Positions 13,817 to 23,110 of a DNA stretch of 64,000 bases are shown piece by piece. The notes beneath the pieces are model-generated. The model was not told where the DNA came from, searched no databases, and saw only the letters and a program-made list of their open reading frames with translations. Every line of letters begins with the position of its first letter. Positions within the stretch are counted from its first letter, which is position 1. The DNA is from Apostichopus japonicus. Taxonomy: Eukaryota > Echinodermata > Holothuroidea > Aspidochirotida > Stichopodidae. The translations under genes were made by a program, and so were the position numbers. The DNA lies in NCBI RefSeq assembly GCF_037975245.1, contig NC_092566.1, positions 3,596,001 to 3,660,000 on the forward strand, in the 5' to 3' direction.

Positions 13817-16800
13817 ATAATGTTAGATTCTTTTTTACTTTTTTTAAAGGGACGTATAATCATGAGGAAGTGGGGCCAAGTGGGAAGGTGGTTTAAAGAT
13901 TAAGGGGAAGAATGGACATGCAGTAAGTGGGAGGGAGAAGAGGAACGGAAAGATGACAAGGGGTGAGAGGTCAAGATTAGTGTTAGGGCTAAAAACTTGA
14001 AAGGGCTGGAAACGGTTGGGAGGGATAACTTTCTAAAGTTGATTTATATATCTATATCGATATGTTGTTTACCTCTTCTATCATGTTCGAAAGACCGATA
14101 TACTTTGCTTCGTGACGTAGTTTTATCTTGAAGAAGGTTTTTATGTTCGGTTCGTCGAAACAAGGGAATGCCTGACGCGCATCTGTAGGCTCAAAATCAG
14201 TCGTTGCCAAATATCTGGAAGAAATGAATGAATAAAATATATTAATAAATTACTTCAGAATTCCCCCTTTATATCTCTACCACCCCCACCCCACCCATCC
14301 CTACTCGGCAACCCCCCCCCCACATACCTTATAGTGTATATCGTCGAAATTGACGAAACCTTGGAACTTTATATAATATTCTATGTATTGACATGATGGT
14401 ATCGTAAAATCAGGGTTTACAAACAACAAATATAGTTATCTATGTATTTCTTAATTGAAAATATGAAATATATTTCCAACCCTACAAGTCTAGCCTCAAC
14501 TCCTTTCCACCTCCCCTACCCCCTCCCCCCACTCCCCGTCATCCTCCTTGTTTCGTTTGTTGCTCTTTCATAACCACACGTGTGAACGCTTCTCAAATTT
14601 TTTCCAACTTATTCGTGAAAAACTTGAGGTTGAGGAATACACTAATTTCGGATTTTATAATATTTTGAATTAATTATTTTTTTATTTATACTCTTCATCA
14701 GTGGCTTGTCCAAGGGCGAGGGTAGAAGAATGGTTCAGTTGGGTTTTGTTTACGTTCAGCTGGGGAAGAAATAGCCCACTGATACGTGTGTACACTGCTC
14801 CAACCCCCCCCCCTCCCCAACCATAGACACACAAATACTCAATAGTATTTTCTAAATATACCTCAGAATGCACCATTTGAGGTCTAAATTTTAATTGGGT
14901 GGAGGGGCTCTTATGCAGACCTCATTTCATGGCTTCAACGAGCCTAAAGTTAACCCCCTCCTTTACAAAAACTCCGTGAGTCTCCTCTGGTCCTTTCTAT
15001 GAACATTCATGCCACTACCGAAATCAGTAATCCCGATCCTGTGCACGCCACTGATCTGTTACGCTAAGCAAAGCGACCACAAATATCTCCTAACTAATCC
15101 TGTTATGCCCCTACTAAGGGTCGTAATAAGGGTATCATACAGCGACACGGAAGGATTAAACATGTCATCATCATCACATGGAGACGAGGCAAAAGGCACC
15201 AGGCATGACAAGTTTTGAATTCGACAGAGGTTGTTTACATTTTGACAATCAGGACAATCAATTGTAAATTTTGAAATGTAAACATACGCAGATCTAAGAA
15301 ATATATTAGTAATGAGATCATATATTTGCAGTACTCAGGGATAGGTTTTAATAAAACACTGAATAAAAACCTGCAGATAGTTATGTACACAAAACGTGAA
15401 GACCAGTGCGTGGCCTAATGAACTATGGTGGATGACAAACTATAACGATTTGAACCGTTGCCGTATATGAAGTCCCAATTTAGAGACATATTTACGTGCG
15501 TCCAGGTAGTGGGGACCCCCGCTCCCTCTTTCAACCCCAAACAAAACCCCAAACTAATATAGCCTAAATATGCCTCACAATACATTATTACACGTCTAAT
15601 TGTATGAGGTAGGGACCTCTACAGACCCCTAAATGGGAGTCAGCTTCCACCACCTTATGAGAGGCACACCATACGAGCTCCTGTTTAAAATCATGAATCA
15701 GCGATATATAATTGCGTAATTGGTCAACCATGCATGTATCATGCACGTAATGTCGCGACATATAGCTCCATGATTTTGTATCGCTTCCGCCTAAAGTATT
15801 ATGTGATACCTGTATCGATATGGTGATACACAAGCCAGAACGTATGATAAGGTCACTGTAAATATGTGACGTCAGTAACATCAGTGACGTCAGTAACGCC
15901 AGTGATGTCAGTGACGTCATTGACGCCAGTAACGTCAGTAACTCGAAGGTGTTTTCTGTTAAAAGGATTAACGACAAACGATCCTCCATCTTTAAAGGAA
16001 CCCTCGTCAGAATTAGGGAAATTTATAATAATAATAATAATAATTCAAGTTAACGGGCGGCCGACTCGGGAAGGGGAGGGGGGGCGGTAGGTGGTTGAAT
16101 TTCTGGAAGTTACAATGCAGTGAGAGCAAGTACCCACATGCAAGCACCTATACTACTTCTTGCAAGTGAATATTATTCCTCAAGGTCTAAGGAAAGTTTG
16201 TGGACGGTAAGGGCCAGACAAGCACCACTTTTAATATTAGCACACTTATAGTTGAGGTCACTGCTTAAGACTGCTAATTTAAAACACAATGAAAAAGCCA
16301 GTATGCCCTTCTTTAATACTATTTATGTACCATGTAAACCACTATAAAGAATGTCCTAAGCAATTTTTAAAGAAAACATGTCTTTGCCATAATTTTGGTG
16401 ATTGCCAACATAATTTCCTGGCGAAAATCCAATGATATCTATGTAGTTCAGAGGTCTTTACTATGAGGTTTAAAATTTAAAATAGGCCTAATTTACACCC
16501 AAAAAAAATGGGTTTCGAAGTTTATGATGTGCTTTTGCAAGTGTTAACTGCTTTATTATAAATTTTAGAATTGAAATTGTTTACCTATTTCATCTTATGT
16601 TTAATAATAATAATAATCGTGAAGATGATGACGATGACGAAGACGACGACGACGACGATGGCGATGACGATGGCGATGACGATGACGATGGCGATGACGA
16701 TGACGATGGCGATGACAACGACCAAAACGATAACTGAATGATGATGACGATGATACAAAAAACAAAGAAGATACTTTGGAGTAAAACAATGCATTTGACT

Positions 16801-19649
16801 TTGGGTAAGATGTCTTGAAGTTAATTGCACCTAGTGTCGAGCGGAACCAGTCGGACGTCGGGAAGTGTCCGAGGACCTAGATCAATGTTAAGCCCACAAT
16901 TCCATAATTCCACATTCCAACAATCTGCACAGACCCAGATCAATAGGAAGCCCACAATTCCATTAGCACACAATCCAACAAACCCACTAACCCAGATCAA
17001 TACGAAGCCCACAAACCCACAAACCCATATCAATGTGAAGCCCACAATTCCAGAAGCCCACAATCCAACAAGCCCACTAACCCAGTTCAATACGAAGCCC
17101 ACAAACCCATATCAATGTGAAGCCCACAATTCCATAAGCCCATGCACAATCCAACAAAACTACAATCCAACAAGCCCACTAACCCAGATCAATACGAAGC
17201 CCACAAGCCCACAAACCCACAAACCCATATCAATAGGAAGCCCACAATTCCACAAACCCAGAACAATCCGAAGCCGCCACAGCCTGCTTATGAAAGCCAC
17301 TATGTATTACTCTTGCATGCACATTTAGTTCCAATATTGTATGCCACTACTTTATCCAGATGTGGGCTAAATAGTGACACTTTGTATATGATTGGGAAGG
17401 GCAGGGATCGAGGTATCCTTCCTGTTTTTTTTTTAATTCTTGGCAATATCTCTAGTGGTTTCGGGTGTACAGTGATCACGTGACTCTGCTCATGATATTA
17501 GTACCCCATCCATGTTGTTGTACCCATGACAACCCATTTATACGTTTATACATCTGTCAGTCTAACACGGGACGGTAAAACACCACGGCCTTACTCTATT
17601 AGCTGTTAAGTTTCTAGGAATCAGAATAAAGTTCGATTTTGTAGGCTAACGTATACCTTTGTCTTACATATACGTCTTGTTTACTACCAACCATGCCTAC
17701 AGTAGAGGAACCCGATAATAATTGACAACAGTAAAGATAAGATTTCGCACTTTGAGACAACCTATAAGCCAAAACAATCAATGACGGATTTAAAATTGTT
17801 GCCACAGATAAGATTAATATATTGTGTTGAGTAACTCTATGACCTGTTTGAATAATGACAACGCTGATTTCTCGTCAGAACATTTCATTTCTTTAAAGTA
17901 ATTTGCAGCTATTTATGGTGACCCGTTTCCCCTCCCCTCCCTTTCTCACGCCATCCCACCTCACAACATCCAACACATTTATTGGTATATATGATGTGCT
18001 GTCCTGCTAGACGGAAACAATAAAAAAACAGATTCAGTTGCAATGGTAGTTAGGTAAAACATTCCTTTAGAAACTCTTGCATCACTTCAAGAATACTATA
18101 ACATAATGATATAGATATATGATGGTGACCTCGACCTCGACCACGACTCGACTCGACTCGACATATAGGTAACTCACAGCTATAAACTTGAGGTGTGATA
18201 ATTGGTTATAGAGTAGTTTGACAATTCAGTCGTTTACGTTATGTACCATACACTGCCACGGTGGTATGCAGTTTTCAGTGTGTATTAACACCAACAGATT
18301 ATGCGATCAGGGATCTTATCTGAACGGCATCGTATAAGTTAACTATCAAACTATATCAACATTCAATGAAACTTCGAACAGCTTTAATATCACACTGAGT
18401 GTTTACTAGGTATCACTAATCATTCACTTTAGATCAATAACTATATACGCGGTTACATATTAAAGCATGATCGAGAAGAAATCGTGCCAAAGTGCATCCG
18501 ACTAGTTCGGTCTCCCACTACCACATATACCTATCTGTTGCAACATAGACCGATTCTTTGCGTTTAGGAATAATAAATATCTTGAGAAAATAAAACCAGT
18601 TTGTTTCAGACCAAATGTATACCGTCAATAAATATATTTTGCGCCGTTACAAAGTATTCGACCACTCACTTTTGGCGATCAATTTATTCCTTCGTTTCAG
18701 TCACTGTTGAAAATATAAAGATATCGCAACTCTATATATATACATACGAGATAGGGTATAGATGAAATGTCACTTAATTAAAGGCAAATTCGTGCTATAC
18801 GTCTTTACCTCAACTAGGCAAAACTTTACTTTTCAAACTCTTTCGACAAATAAACATACCTACAAAACGGTGACATAAAAGTAATGACATGAAAAAAAAA
18901 GAGAAAAAAATCGGTATCCACTCGTTTCCACCTTATCGCGATAAAATTATTTCTAGTGGCTAATTGTCTATATCATGCACTGCTAAAGAAATAAGGGCCA
19001 TGTCACTGCCACTTTTTTAAATTTAATTCAATAATTGTATGAGAAGGAAAGTAGTCCCTTACCTGGGTTCTGTTTCTCCAGGTACTGTGTAGCTACTCTT
19101 ATAAAAGCCCGCAATCTTCCCGGCGAGTCCACCGGTGTACTCAATTTCCCAGGTGTACATCCCAGGCTGTAGTGTACCTACGTCCATGACGTAAAATTCA
19201 TTATACTCGTAATAGAACGCCGGGTTGACTTCAACAAGCTCAGAGCCCGTGTCATCAATGATCTTGGATAAAGTGACATTAATGTTCTTGATGTGGATCC
19301 TGGGGTACTCGATAGGCTCCGAGACGTTAATCAAGATACTTGCCCAACCTTGAAAGGTGTCCGATCCAGTGAGATCCGGTTGGACCGTAAGATTGTAAAA
19401 CTCAGGCGTTATTTGTGGAGGTAACCTTAGCTCCTCCCAGGGTTTTGCTTCATCGGCGCGTCTGCCTCTTTCTTGTCTTACCGAGCCTTTGGTTTCTTCA
19501 TTGATACTTCTCTTCGCGGGGGACGCGATTTCTGGTTGTACACAAGCTGGGGTAAGTCCGCACATCAGCCCAACAAACAGCGCCATGATCGAAACGAGGA
19601 TCACAATGGCCCAGATCTGGGTCGTAGTAAAATGCGTTTTTCCCCCCAT
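218..19649 (-). CDS. Membrane aminopeptidase N-like M1 metallopeptidase, 19 exons, 3' end off window
   Basis: Zinc exopeptidase that removes N-terminal residues from peptides at the cell surface. Exons in gene order: 19063-19649, 14073-14214, 12886-13020, 12259-12379, 11060-11214, 10446-10559, 9132-9266, 8290-8355, 7184-7249, 6495-6679, 5594-5685, 4733-4857, 4412-4467, 3121-3268, 2310-2386, 1908-2009, 1430-1600, 912-1052, 218-296. All junctions are GT-AG and phases agree throughout, giving 2697 nt (899 codons) without a stop. Seen: signal-anchor helix near residues 10-34, GAMEN exopeptidase motif at 339-343, HELAH at 375-379 with the third zinc ligand Glu398 exactly 18 residues on, and a catalytic-type Tyr461. 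The ERAP1-like C-terminal domain follows (LDDAFNLA, then helical repeats). The family is usually about 950-1000 residues, so one terminal exon of roughly 50 codons should lie left of position 1. ANPEP-like is the best name; paralogues such as APA cannot be excluded. Confidence 0.93.
912..1052 (-). CDS. Aminopeptidase exon 18
   Basis: Encodes [20 protein letters not shown] then EYLVDR, the highly conserved near-C-terminal block (I--NP-G--L-WD--R-NW). Acceptor TTGCAG, donor GTAAAT. Confidence 0.93.
1430..1600 (-). CDS. Aminopeptidase exon 17
   Basis: Encodes [20 protein letters not shown] then [20 protein letters not shown]. It aligns with the family block ending in -W--L-R. The acceptor was chosen at CCCTAG because only this one gives the required one-base entry. 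Donor GTAACA, exit phase 2. Confidence 0.88.
1908..2009 (-). CDS. Aminopeptidase exon 16
   Basis: Encodes [20 protein letters not shown] then FLNNE, matching the conserved LAC--G---CL--A--LF block. Entry and exit phase 2. Confidence 0.9.
2310..2386 (-). CDS. Aminopeptidase exon 15
   Basis: Encodes [20 protein letters not shown] then VSHLE, a helical-repeat segment. Acceptor TTTCAG, donor GTAAGC, exit phase 2. Confidence 0.87.
2595..2680. repeat. GAT/GAC trinucleotide repeat
   Basis: Imperfect run of GATGACGAC-type triplets in intron 14. Open frames through it are repeat artefacts. Confidence 0.85.
3121..3268 (-). CDS. Aminopeptidase exon 14
   Basis: Encodes [20 protein letters not shown] then [20 protein letters not shown]. 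The [13 protein letters not shown] block is conserved in the ERAP1-C-like domain. Donor GTGAGT; phase 0 out. Confidence 0.92.
3591..4435 (-). repeat. Tandem 160-bp array with five exon-13-like units, splice sites intact
   Basis: Six copies of a shared segment occur at a 159-160 bp pitch, the last merging into exon 13. Each unit holds an exon-like stretch bounded by TTTCAG (TTTTAG in the first) and GTAAG. Exon-like segments: 3613-3666 (54 nt), 3772-3826, 3932-3986, 4092-4146 and 4252-4306 (55 nt each). Four read [18 protein letters not shown] or a one- or two-residue variant when entered in phase 1. Exon 12 ends in phase 0, so splicing a unit in would shift frame. They look like duplicated exon decoys or remnants rather than usable alternatives. 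Confidence 0.9.
4412..4467 (-). CDS. Aminopeptidase exon 13 (canonical copy beside the tandem array)
   Basis: 56 nt encoding [19 protein letters not shown], matching the family [15 protein letters not shown] block. Acceptor TTTTAG, donor GTAAGT, phase 0 in and phase 2 out. The phases fit exons 12 and 14 only for this copy. Its 3' part and downstream intron are nearly identical to the five exon-like copies at 3613-4306. Confidence 0.88.
4733..4857 (-). CDS. Aminopeptidase exon 12
   Basis: Encodes [20 protein letters not shown] then W. The G-YRVNYD block is diagnostic of the M1 C-terminal domain start. It ends in phase 0 at a GTAAGG donor, which matters for the tandem exon copies downstream. 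Confidence 0.92.
5594..5685 (-). CDS. Aminopeptidase exon 11
   Basis: Encodes [20 protein letters not shown] and QWMERTDTD, the WxIPx-type block of the beta-sandwich domain. Entry phase 2, exit phase 1. Confidence 0.9.
6495..6679 (-). CDS. Aminopeptidase exon 10
   Basis: Encodes [20 protein letters not shown] and the small beta-sandwich domain that follows ([20 protein letters not shown]). Acceptor AACAG, donor GTAAGT, ends in phase 2. Confidence 0.92.
7184..7249 (-). CDS. Aminopeptidase exon 9
   Basis: 22 codons: [20 protein letters not shown] then QL, the conserved YL-K--F-NA---DLW motif that ends the catalytic domain. Donor GTGAGT. Confidence 0.92.
8290..8355 (-). CDS. Aminopeptidase exon 8
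   Basis: 22 codons, [20 protein letters not shown] then LQ, directly continuing the [12 protein letters not shown] family block. Acceptor ATACAG, donor GTAAGT. Confidence 0.93.
9132..9266 (-). CDS. Aminopeptidase exon 7
   Basis: Encodes [20 protein letters not shown] and VFDSISYSK. The SISYSK tyrosine (residue 461) fits the transition-state-stabilising tyrosine of M1 enzymes. Acceptor GCACAG, donor GTGAGA. Confidence 0.92.
9541..9876. mobile_element. hAT-like MITE (336 bp) with 8-bp target duplication
   Basis: Ends are CAGTGGC and GCCACTG, and the flanks carry an exact 8-bp duplication AGCCTAAT (9533-9540 and 9877-9884). CAG-type ends with an 8-bp duplication are hallmarks of hAT elements. 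It has no coding capacity, so it is non-autonomous. A truncated relative lies at 41141-41320. It sits in intron 6 of the aminopeptidase. Confidence 0.8.
10446..10559 (-). CDS. Aminopeptidase exon 6: third zinc ligand
   Basis: Encodes [20 protein letters not shown] and onward. The glutamate of LNEGF (residue 398) is the third zinc ligand, giving the HExxH-x18-E gluzincin signature across the exon 5/6 junction. Acceptor CACTCAG, donor GTAAAA. Confidence 0.95.
10716..10815. repeat. ATC/GTC trinucleotide repeat
   Basis: Imperfect TCATCGTCG-type run in intron 5/6 territory. It creates a spurious poly-Asp frame on the minus strand. Confidence 0.85.
11060..11214 (-). CDS. Aminopeptidase exon 5: GAMEN and HELAH
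   Basis: Holds both hallmark motifs. GAMENWG (from residue 339) binds the substrate N-terminus. The zinc-binding HELAH (375-379) supplies two histidine ligands and the catalytic glutamate. The exon ends right after HELAHQ. Confidence 0.95.
11215..12258. other. Aminopeptidase intron 4
   Basis: No gene or recognisable repeat seen apart from short G-rich runs near 11960-12000. Confidence 0.5.
12259..12379 (-). CDS. Aminopeptidase exon 4
   Basis: Encodes [20 protein letters not shown] and the segment leading into the catalytic domain ([18 protein letters not shown]). Acceptor CTTTCAG, donor GTAAAT, ends in phase 1. Confidence 0.92.
12576..12846 (-). repeat. tRNA-derived SINE, minus strand
   Basis: On the minus strand the head reads like a Ser/Leu-type tRNA (GTGGCCAATTGGCTAAGGC) with a degraded B box. 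A body follows containing GTCCTTGGACAAG and CTCTCTCCACCCAGGGGTT. The same body occurs in the SINE at 25425-25815. The tail holds AAAGCGCTTTACA-type sequence. It lies in intron 3. Confidence 0.7.
12886..13020 (-). CDS. Aminopeptidase exon 3
   Basis: 45 codons including [16 protein letters not shown], matching the conserved M-TYL-AF-V-DF block of the M1 family. Acceptor TTCCAG, donor GTAAGC. Confidence 0.92.
13123..13230 (+). repeat. tRNA-derived SINE, 5'-damaged copy
   Basis: Contains a perfect B box GGTTCGAATCC (13151-13161) followed by a GGGGGCTGGAAGTTTTTTCA body and TTCCAACTCATTACGATTT tail, shared with the copy at 23111. It is followed by (TA)n about 190 bp downstream. Confidence 0.75.
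13418..13507. repeat. (TA)n microsatellite, left flank of palindrome
   Basis: About 85 bp of TA repeat with one interruption, immediately abutting the perfect palindrome. Confidence 0.95.
13502..13676. repeat. Perfect 175-bp palindrome (87-bp arms, 1-nt centre)
   Basis: Arms 13502-13588 and 13590-13676 are exact reverse complements around G13589. (TA)n lies directly on the left and about 70 bp away on the right. Each arm contains the hammerhead-like motif listed separately. The sequence resembles the Penelope-like 3' end at 51058-51110, so two element ends joined in inverted orientation is a reasonable origin. It lies in intron 2 of the aminopeptidase. Confidence 0.95.
13593..13636 (+). ncRNA. 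Hammerhead ribozyme-like motif in palindrome arm
   Basis: Stem I GTTGT (13593-13597) pairs perfectly with ACAAC (13632-13636). CTGAAGA (13598-13604) fits the CUGANGA core. A stem II of CGC/GCG follows, then GAAA (13619-13622). A 3-bp stem III is CTC/GAG, followed by TT as the U-H pair before cleavage. The first stem II pair is T/T rather than the usual purine-pyrimidine. The very short stem III resembles the minimal motifs reported for Penelope-like elements. The mirror copy is on the minus strand in the left arm. Activity is not shown. Confidence 0.45.
13745..13813. repeat. (TA)n microsatellite
   Basis: TA repeat with one TTTA interruption, right of the palindrome. Confidence 0.95.
14073..14214 (-). 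CDS. Aminopeptidase exon 2
   Basis: Encodes [20 protein letters not shown] and onward, the highly conserved M1 segment that ends the N-terminal beta domain. Acceptor TTCCAG, donor GTAAAC, phase 0 at the end. Confidence 0.92.
15867..15950. repeat. 9-bp minisatellite with three perfect CRE palindromes
   Basis: Units of the form GTCAGTAAC/GTCAGTGAC. TGACGTCA, the consensus CREB/ATF site, is present at 15867-15874, 15885-15892 and 15912-15919. It could be a cluster of binding sites or a chance product of the repeat. Confidence 0.75.
16608..16745. repeat. GATGAC/GATGGC hexanucleotide-like repeat
   Basis: Imperfect run that yields spurious His/Arg- and Ile/Val-rich frames on the minus strand. Confidence 0.85.
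16895..17280. repeat. Imperfect tandem repeat, AAGCCCACAA-type units
   Basis: Repeated phrases such as GAAGCCCACAATTCCA and CCCACTAACCCAGATCAATA recur in variable order. It produces a Thr/Pro/Asn-rich open frame on the plus strand that I do not accept as a gene. Confidence 0.8.
19063..19649 (-). CDS. Aminopeptidase exon 1: start codon, membrane anchor, N-terminal domain
   Basis: Starts at ATG 19647-19649 and encodes residues 1-195. A short cytoplasmic tail is followed by a hydrophobic segment ([19 protein letters not shown]), typical of the type II anchor of aminopeptidase N. A charged linker and the start of the N-terminal beta domain follow ([18 protein letters not shown]), with several N-glycosylation sequons. 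It ends in phase 2 at a GTAAG donor (plus-strand AC at 19061-19062). Confidence 0.92.
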
Positions 19650-20460
19650 TTTGAATACTCTTACTGATACTAATAATAATCAGCGACAAGATGGGAAAAG
19701 ACAACAGATAGGAGTCACTTCTTAACTCCAACTAACTGACTAATACAGTGAGCAGGTGGGTCTGTGTTACCTTACGTATTCTCTTCCAAAGGTCGCTAGG
19801 TTTCGAATCTAAACTATTGTCTCCATTGCATTGTTATCTCTGACTACACATAACTGCTCTTATCTTGCACTTGGTAACTACTTGAGTTCATATTGTTTAC
19901 TCCGCTATTTGTTACATCAGAGACTAAGAATGGCAAACGTTGAATATTCATAATACTCACAAAAAAGTGTAAATTCTTCCTATAAGGCTGGTAATAATAT
20001 CTGAATATTTCACTGTGATCTGATGGATACTCGCTTCATTTAACTTTGTTGCTTTATAAATTCTTACCTTGCATTGGTATGTAACTTTACGACTACTTCT
20101 ATATGCTCTGAGACTTAAATTTTAATGTTATTAGTTACCTCATATCTGTAATTAACCGAACAAAGTTACATATTTTTTTTTTTGATATCTTGTTAATGAT
20201 ATATACAGTTCAACTCTACATGTTTGACAAATGGACTGATAAATGGACCGGGAAATGAAGAACAATTTGTTCTTTTCTAAAAGACTTGTGATACTTCACT
20301 TGACGTGTGTAACAGTCTTAGCGTAAGCGGACTTTGAGTTGAGAGTGGAACAAGTTGTTCGCTTTTCCTGCCCAGGCTCTATATTGAGTGACGTTTCTTT
20401 GAAAGTTTTATTTTCGTCCTACACGTCACAAGCTATACTTGTATATAGTTACGAATATAT
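19650..20460. other. Upstream flank of the aminopeptidase gene
   Basis: Holds the presumed 5' UTR and promoter of the minus-strand gene. I see no convincing TATA box or other element. Confidence 0.4.
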
Positions 20461-20469
20461 TCTGTGTTG

Positions 20470-20520
<51 letters not shown>
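20470..20520. repeat. (TA)n microsatellite
   Basis: About 45 bp of TA, abutting the 3' tail of a minus-strand SINE fragment. Confidence 0.95.
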
Positions 20521-20523
<3 letters not shown>

Positions 20524-20585
20524 TGTAATGAATTGGAAAATCCAGGACAGTGAAAAAAACTCCCAACGAGGGTTATTGCTTGCTC
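20521..20585 (-). repeat. SINE 3' fragment
   Basis: On the minus strand reads GAGTTTTTTTCACTGTCC then TGGATTTTCCAATTCATTAC, the 3' body shared with the SINEs at 13123 and 23111. It ends in (TA)n. Confidence 0.65.
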
Positions 20586-20592
20586 GTAAGAA

Positions 20593-20786
20593 ACAGGATA
20601 TGAGATACAAACATTAAAATATGAAAACCTAAAACGAACAGTATCAAACAATTGTAAGAATATGAAAACATAAGACATTTTAAAACAGGATATGAGATAC
20701 AAACATTAAATTATGAAAACCTAAACGTACAGTATCAAACAATAATTGTAAGAATATGAAAACATAAGACATTTCAAAACATGCAG
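20593..20786. repeat. 98-bp tandem duplication in LINE 3' region
   Basis: Two copies of a segment beginning AGGATATGAGATACAAACAT (starts 20593 and 20691), about 95% identical. It lies downstream of the LINE coding remnant in the LINE's orientation, so it probably belongs to its 3' UTR. Confidence 0.8.
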
Positions 20787-20799
20787 TAACACAATATAC

Positions 20800-23040
20800 A
20801 AAGCTCAGGACAATGGCAAGAGAGTACAGTCGGAACAGAAGAAACAGCCAAGCGAGATCTAACGTTGAAAGTCTTCATTATAAAGTTTGATGCATTGTGG
20901 AAAGAATGAGGAAGCATGTCGATTGGTATGAGACGGTGGTAGCCGCATATGGCAAGCCATGTGGGACAAACACTGCATAATATATCCGCGTATTAATTCG
21001 AATATATACGCGTATTAATTCGAATATACATGTGTTGTAGCCTACATGTGCAAAGTTTCGCTTTTTGGAGCGATCTCGCGAGCCCGCCAAAATATTTATC
21101 GTTGGTATATGTACACAGCAAGAGCGGAAATGTTTTTTTTCGTGTATATTCTAATTAATCCGTGCATATATTGGATTTAATCCCCATATGTATTTTATTT
21201 AATACGCGTAAATATTCCAATTAATACGTGTATATATTCGAATTAATACGTGTATATATTCGAATTAATACGTGTATATATTCGAATTAATATGCGGATA
21301 TATTTAAGCCATATGATTGGCTAATAATATATACGCGTATAAATTCCAATTAATACGCGGATATATTATGCAGTGTTTGTCCCACATGGCTTGCCATAGA
21401 CGGTGGTAGCCGCATCCTTCCACATCTAGGAATAACCGCTCTGTCGAAATTTTGATGGAGTGGGTGGCTATCATCGCTCATGGTTCTATCTGTTTTCACT
21501 CTCAGTATAGTTGGGGATATGCAGTAGGCAAAGTTGGCTGATTTGTCCCAAGCAGACGACCTGTTTGCCGAATTATAGTTTCAATACGTTGCGTATCTTC
21601 TTTTCTCGCGTTGCCACCCCACGAGACCAGATTATAAACGCCACGCTCCAGTAATTTATCGAATTATAAAACATAAGAAGTATTTCATTATTCACGTGAA
21701 ATTTGTACAACATACGAAAGCAATGTATCCTAGTATTTAATCTCTTCAATAATTCATCTAGATGATCATGTCAAGAGAGCCTATTATCGATCACCACCCC
21801 AAGATACTTAATACTTATCTGCCCTCTCAACAACACTAACATCTATATCTACCTCCCTGTGGACTTTCTCTGACTTACGACAATCAATGACCATTTCCTT
21901 CGTCTTACTGACATTTAGTTCTAAAAAGTTACGCTTACTGTAGTCAACAAAATCCTCAATCTGACTGAAGTACTCAGTATCGTCGTCTTTTGATATCAGA
22001 CCCAACAGAGCAGTGTCATCGGCAAACTTCACCAATGGGCAATTCTCTTTGCTAGACCTAACATCTGACGTATAAAGTGTGAATAAAAATGGGGCTAAAA
22101 CCGTATACTTTGTGGAACACCAGTGCTGGAAGTTATGACATTAGACACGCTATCGCTATTAGCTGTTTTGATTCTAACATACTGTGACCTCCCAATTAGA
22201 TATCGATAAATCCACAAAATAAGATCATGACTGACATTCATATCAACAAGTTTCCTGGCAAGAATATGGGGTTGGATAGTATAAGAATCAAAGAACATAA
22301 CCCTGGCAGAATTCCCCTTATTTGTGAGTTCCAAGTGAGAATAGAGCTTCTCGAAGCTGACAAGCACGACGTCCTCGGTACTGCGTTTCGATCTGTACGC
22401 AAACTGCATCGGGCCCCCAGATAATCATTCACGAGAGGCTTCAGGGTCTTGAGTATCAAACGCTAGCATACTTTCATGACTACACGTCTGAGGTCGTTCA
22501 TACACGTGATGTTAGTCTTTTTTGCGACTGGAATAATACACGACTGCTTCCAAATGGCCGGAATTGCATGATACTTAAACGAGAGGTTATAAAGTATTGC
22601 ATATAATATGTTGGCAAGTTGGTGTGAACAAGTTTTGAGAACACGGGGTAGCATCCTATCTGGGCCGGGCAGCTTTCGATGAGTTCAGCTTGGAAAATTC
22701 ATGGCGAACTTCATCAGGGGTGACAGATAAAAACGGCTCAGGATGCAAATCAGTCGATAATATGGACTGCAGCTCATCGGCTTCATGGGAAAAGTCACGG
22801 CGATCGAACCGGTTAAAAAATATGTTTAGTTCATTTGCATAGTCAACAGATGCGTTGGGTATTTTAGAAGCCGTGGTACTGGTATAGCCACTCATCATCT
22901 TCATGCCCGCCTATACTTGCTTCATGTTGTTCTCCGTGAAGTTCCGCTCCATTTACTTTTGTATGCTTCTTTCTCCCTTTGAATGACGTCATCATGTTCT
23001 CTCTGGACAACCCTCAGTTCATTCTTGTCACCCCTGCCGA
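20800..23040 (-). mobile_element. Degenerate CR1/Rex1-like non-LTR retrotransposon (LINE)
   Basis: Minus-strand fragments in several frames, in order. First comes the segment upstream of RT (ending about 23040), then PDEVRHEFSKLNSSKAA, RVLKTCSHQLANIL, AIPAIWKQSCIIPVAKK and QFAYRSKRSTEDVVL. Next are IQPHILARKLVDMNVS, STGVPQ, the catalytic FADDTALLGLI box and LELNVSKTKEMVID. The C-terminal thumb-like region follows, ending near LPPSHTNRHASSFFPQCI. Stops and frameshifts show it is dead. Its 3' coding part is split by the fold-back element at 20949-21397. The clade name is from pattern memory. Confidence 0.85.
20949..21397. mobile_element. Fold-back element A (449 bp), palindromic interior
   Basis: Perfect 50-bp terminal inverted repeats beginning ATGGCAAGCCATGTGGGACA. 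The flanks carry an exact 18-bp duplication, AGACGGTGGTAGCCGCAT, at 20931-20948 and 21398-21415. The interior is an array of short palindromic units such as TTCGAATATA and ATACGCGTAT. No open frame. It is inserted in the coding remnant of the LINE, so it is younger than that LINE. Related to B (25903), C (45709) and D (56523). Confidence 0.88.
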
Positions 23041-23054
23041 AAATCCCTTTATAT

Positions 23055-23068
23055 ATATAATTGAAATC

Positions 23069-23105
<37 letters not shown>
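23055..23105. repeat. (TA)n microsatellite
   Basis: TA run directly upstream of the SINE at 23111. Confidence 0.95.
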
Positions 23106-23108
<3 letters not shown>

Positions 23109-23110
23109 CA

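Larger units (their letters stand above)
14215..19062. other. Aminopeptidase intron 1
   Basis: 4.8-kb intron. It holds a CRE-rich minisatellite (15867-15950), a GAT/GAC repeat (16608-16745) and a diverged repeat block (16895-17280). First introns often carry enhancers, but apart from the CRE words I see no direct regulatory signal. No gene was recognised. Confidence 0.6.

Noticed and set aside
16585-16830. Minus-strand poly-Ile/Val and His/Arg frames
   Set aside because: Produced by the GATGAC repeat in two frames.
16825-17328. 167-codon plus-strand frame rich in Thr, Pro and Asn
   Set aside because: It is the translation of an imperfect nucleotide repeat, with no domain and no splice or start context.
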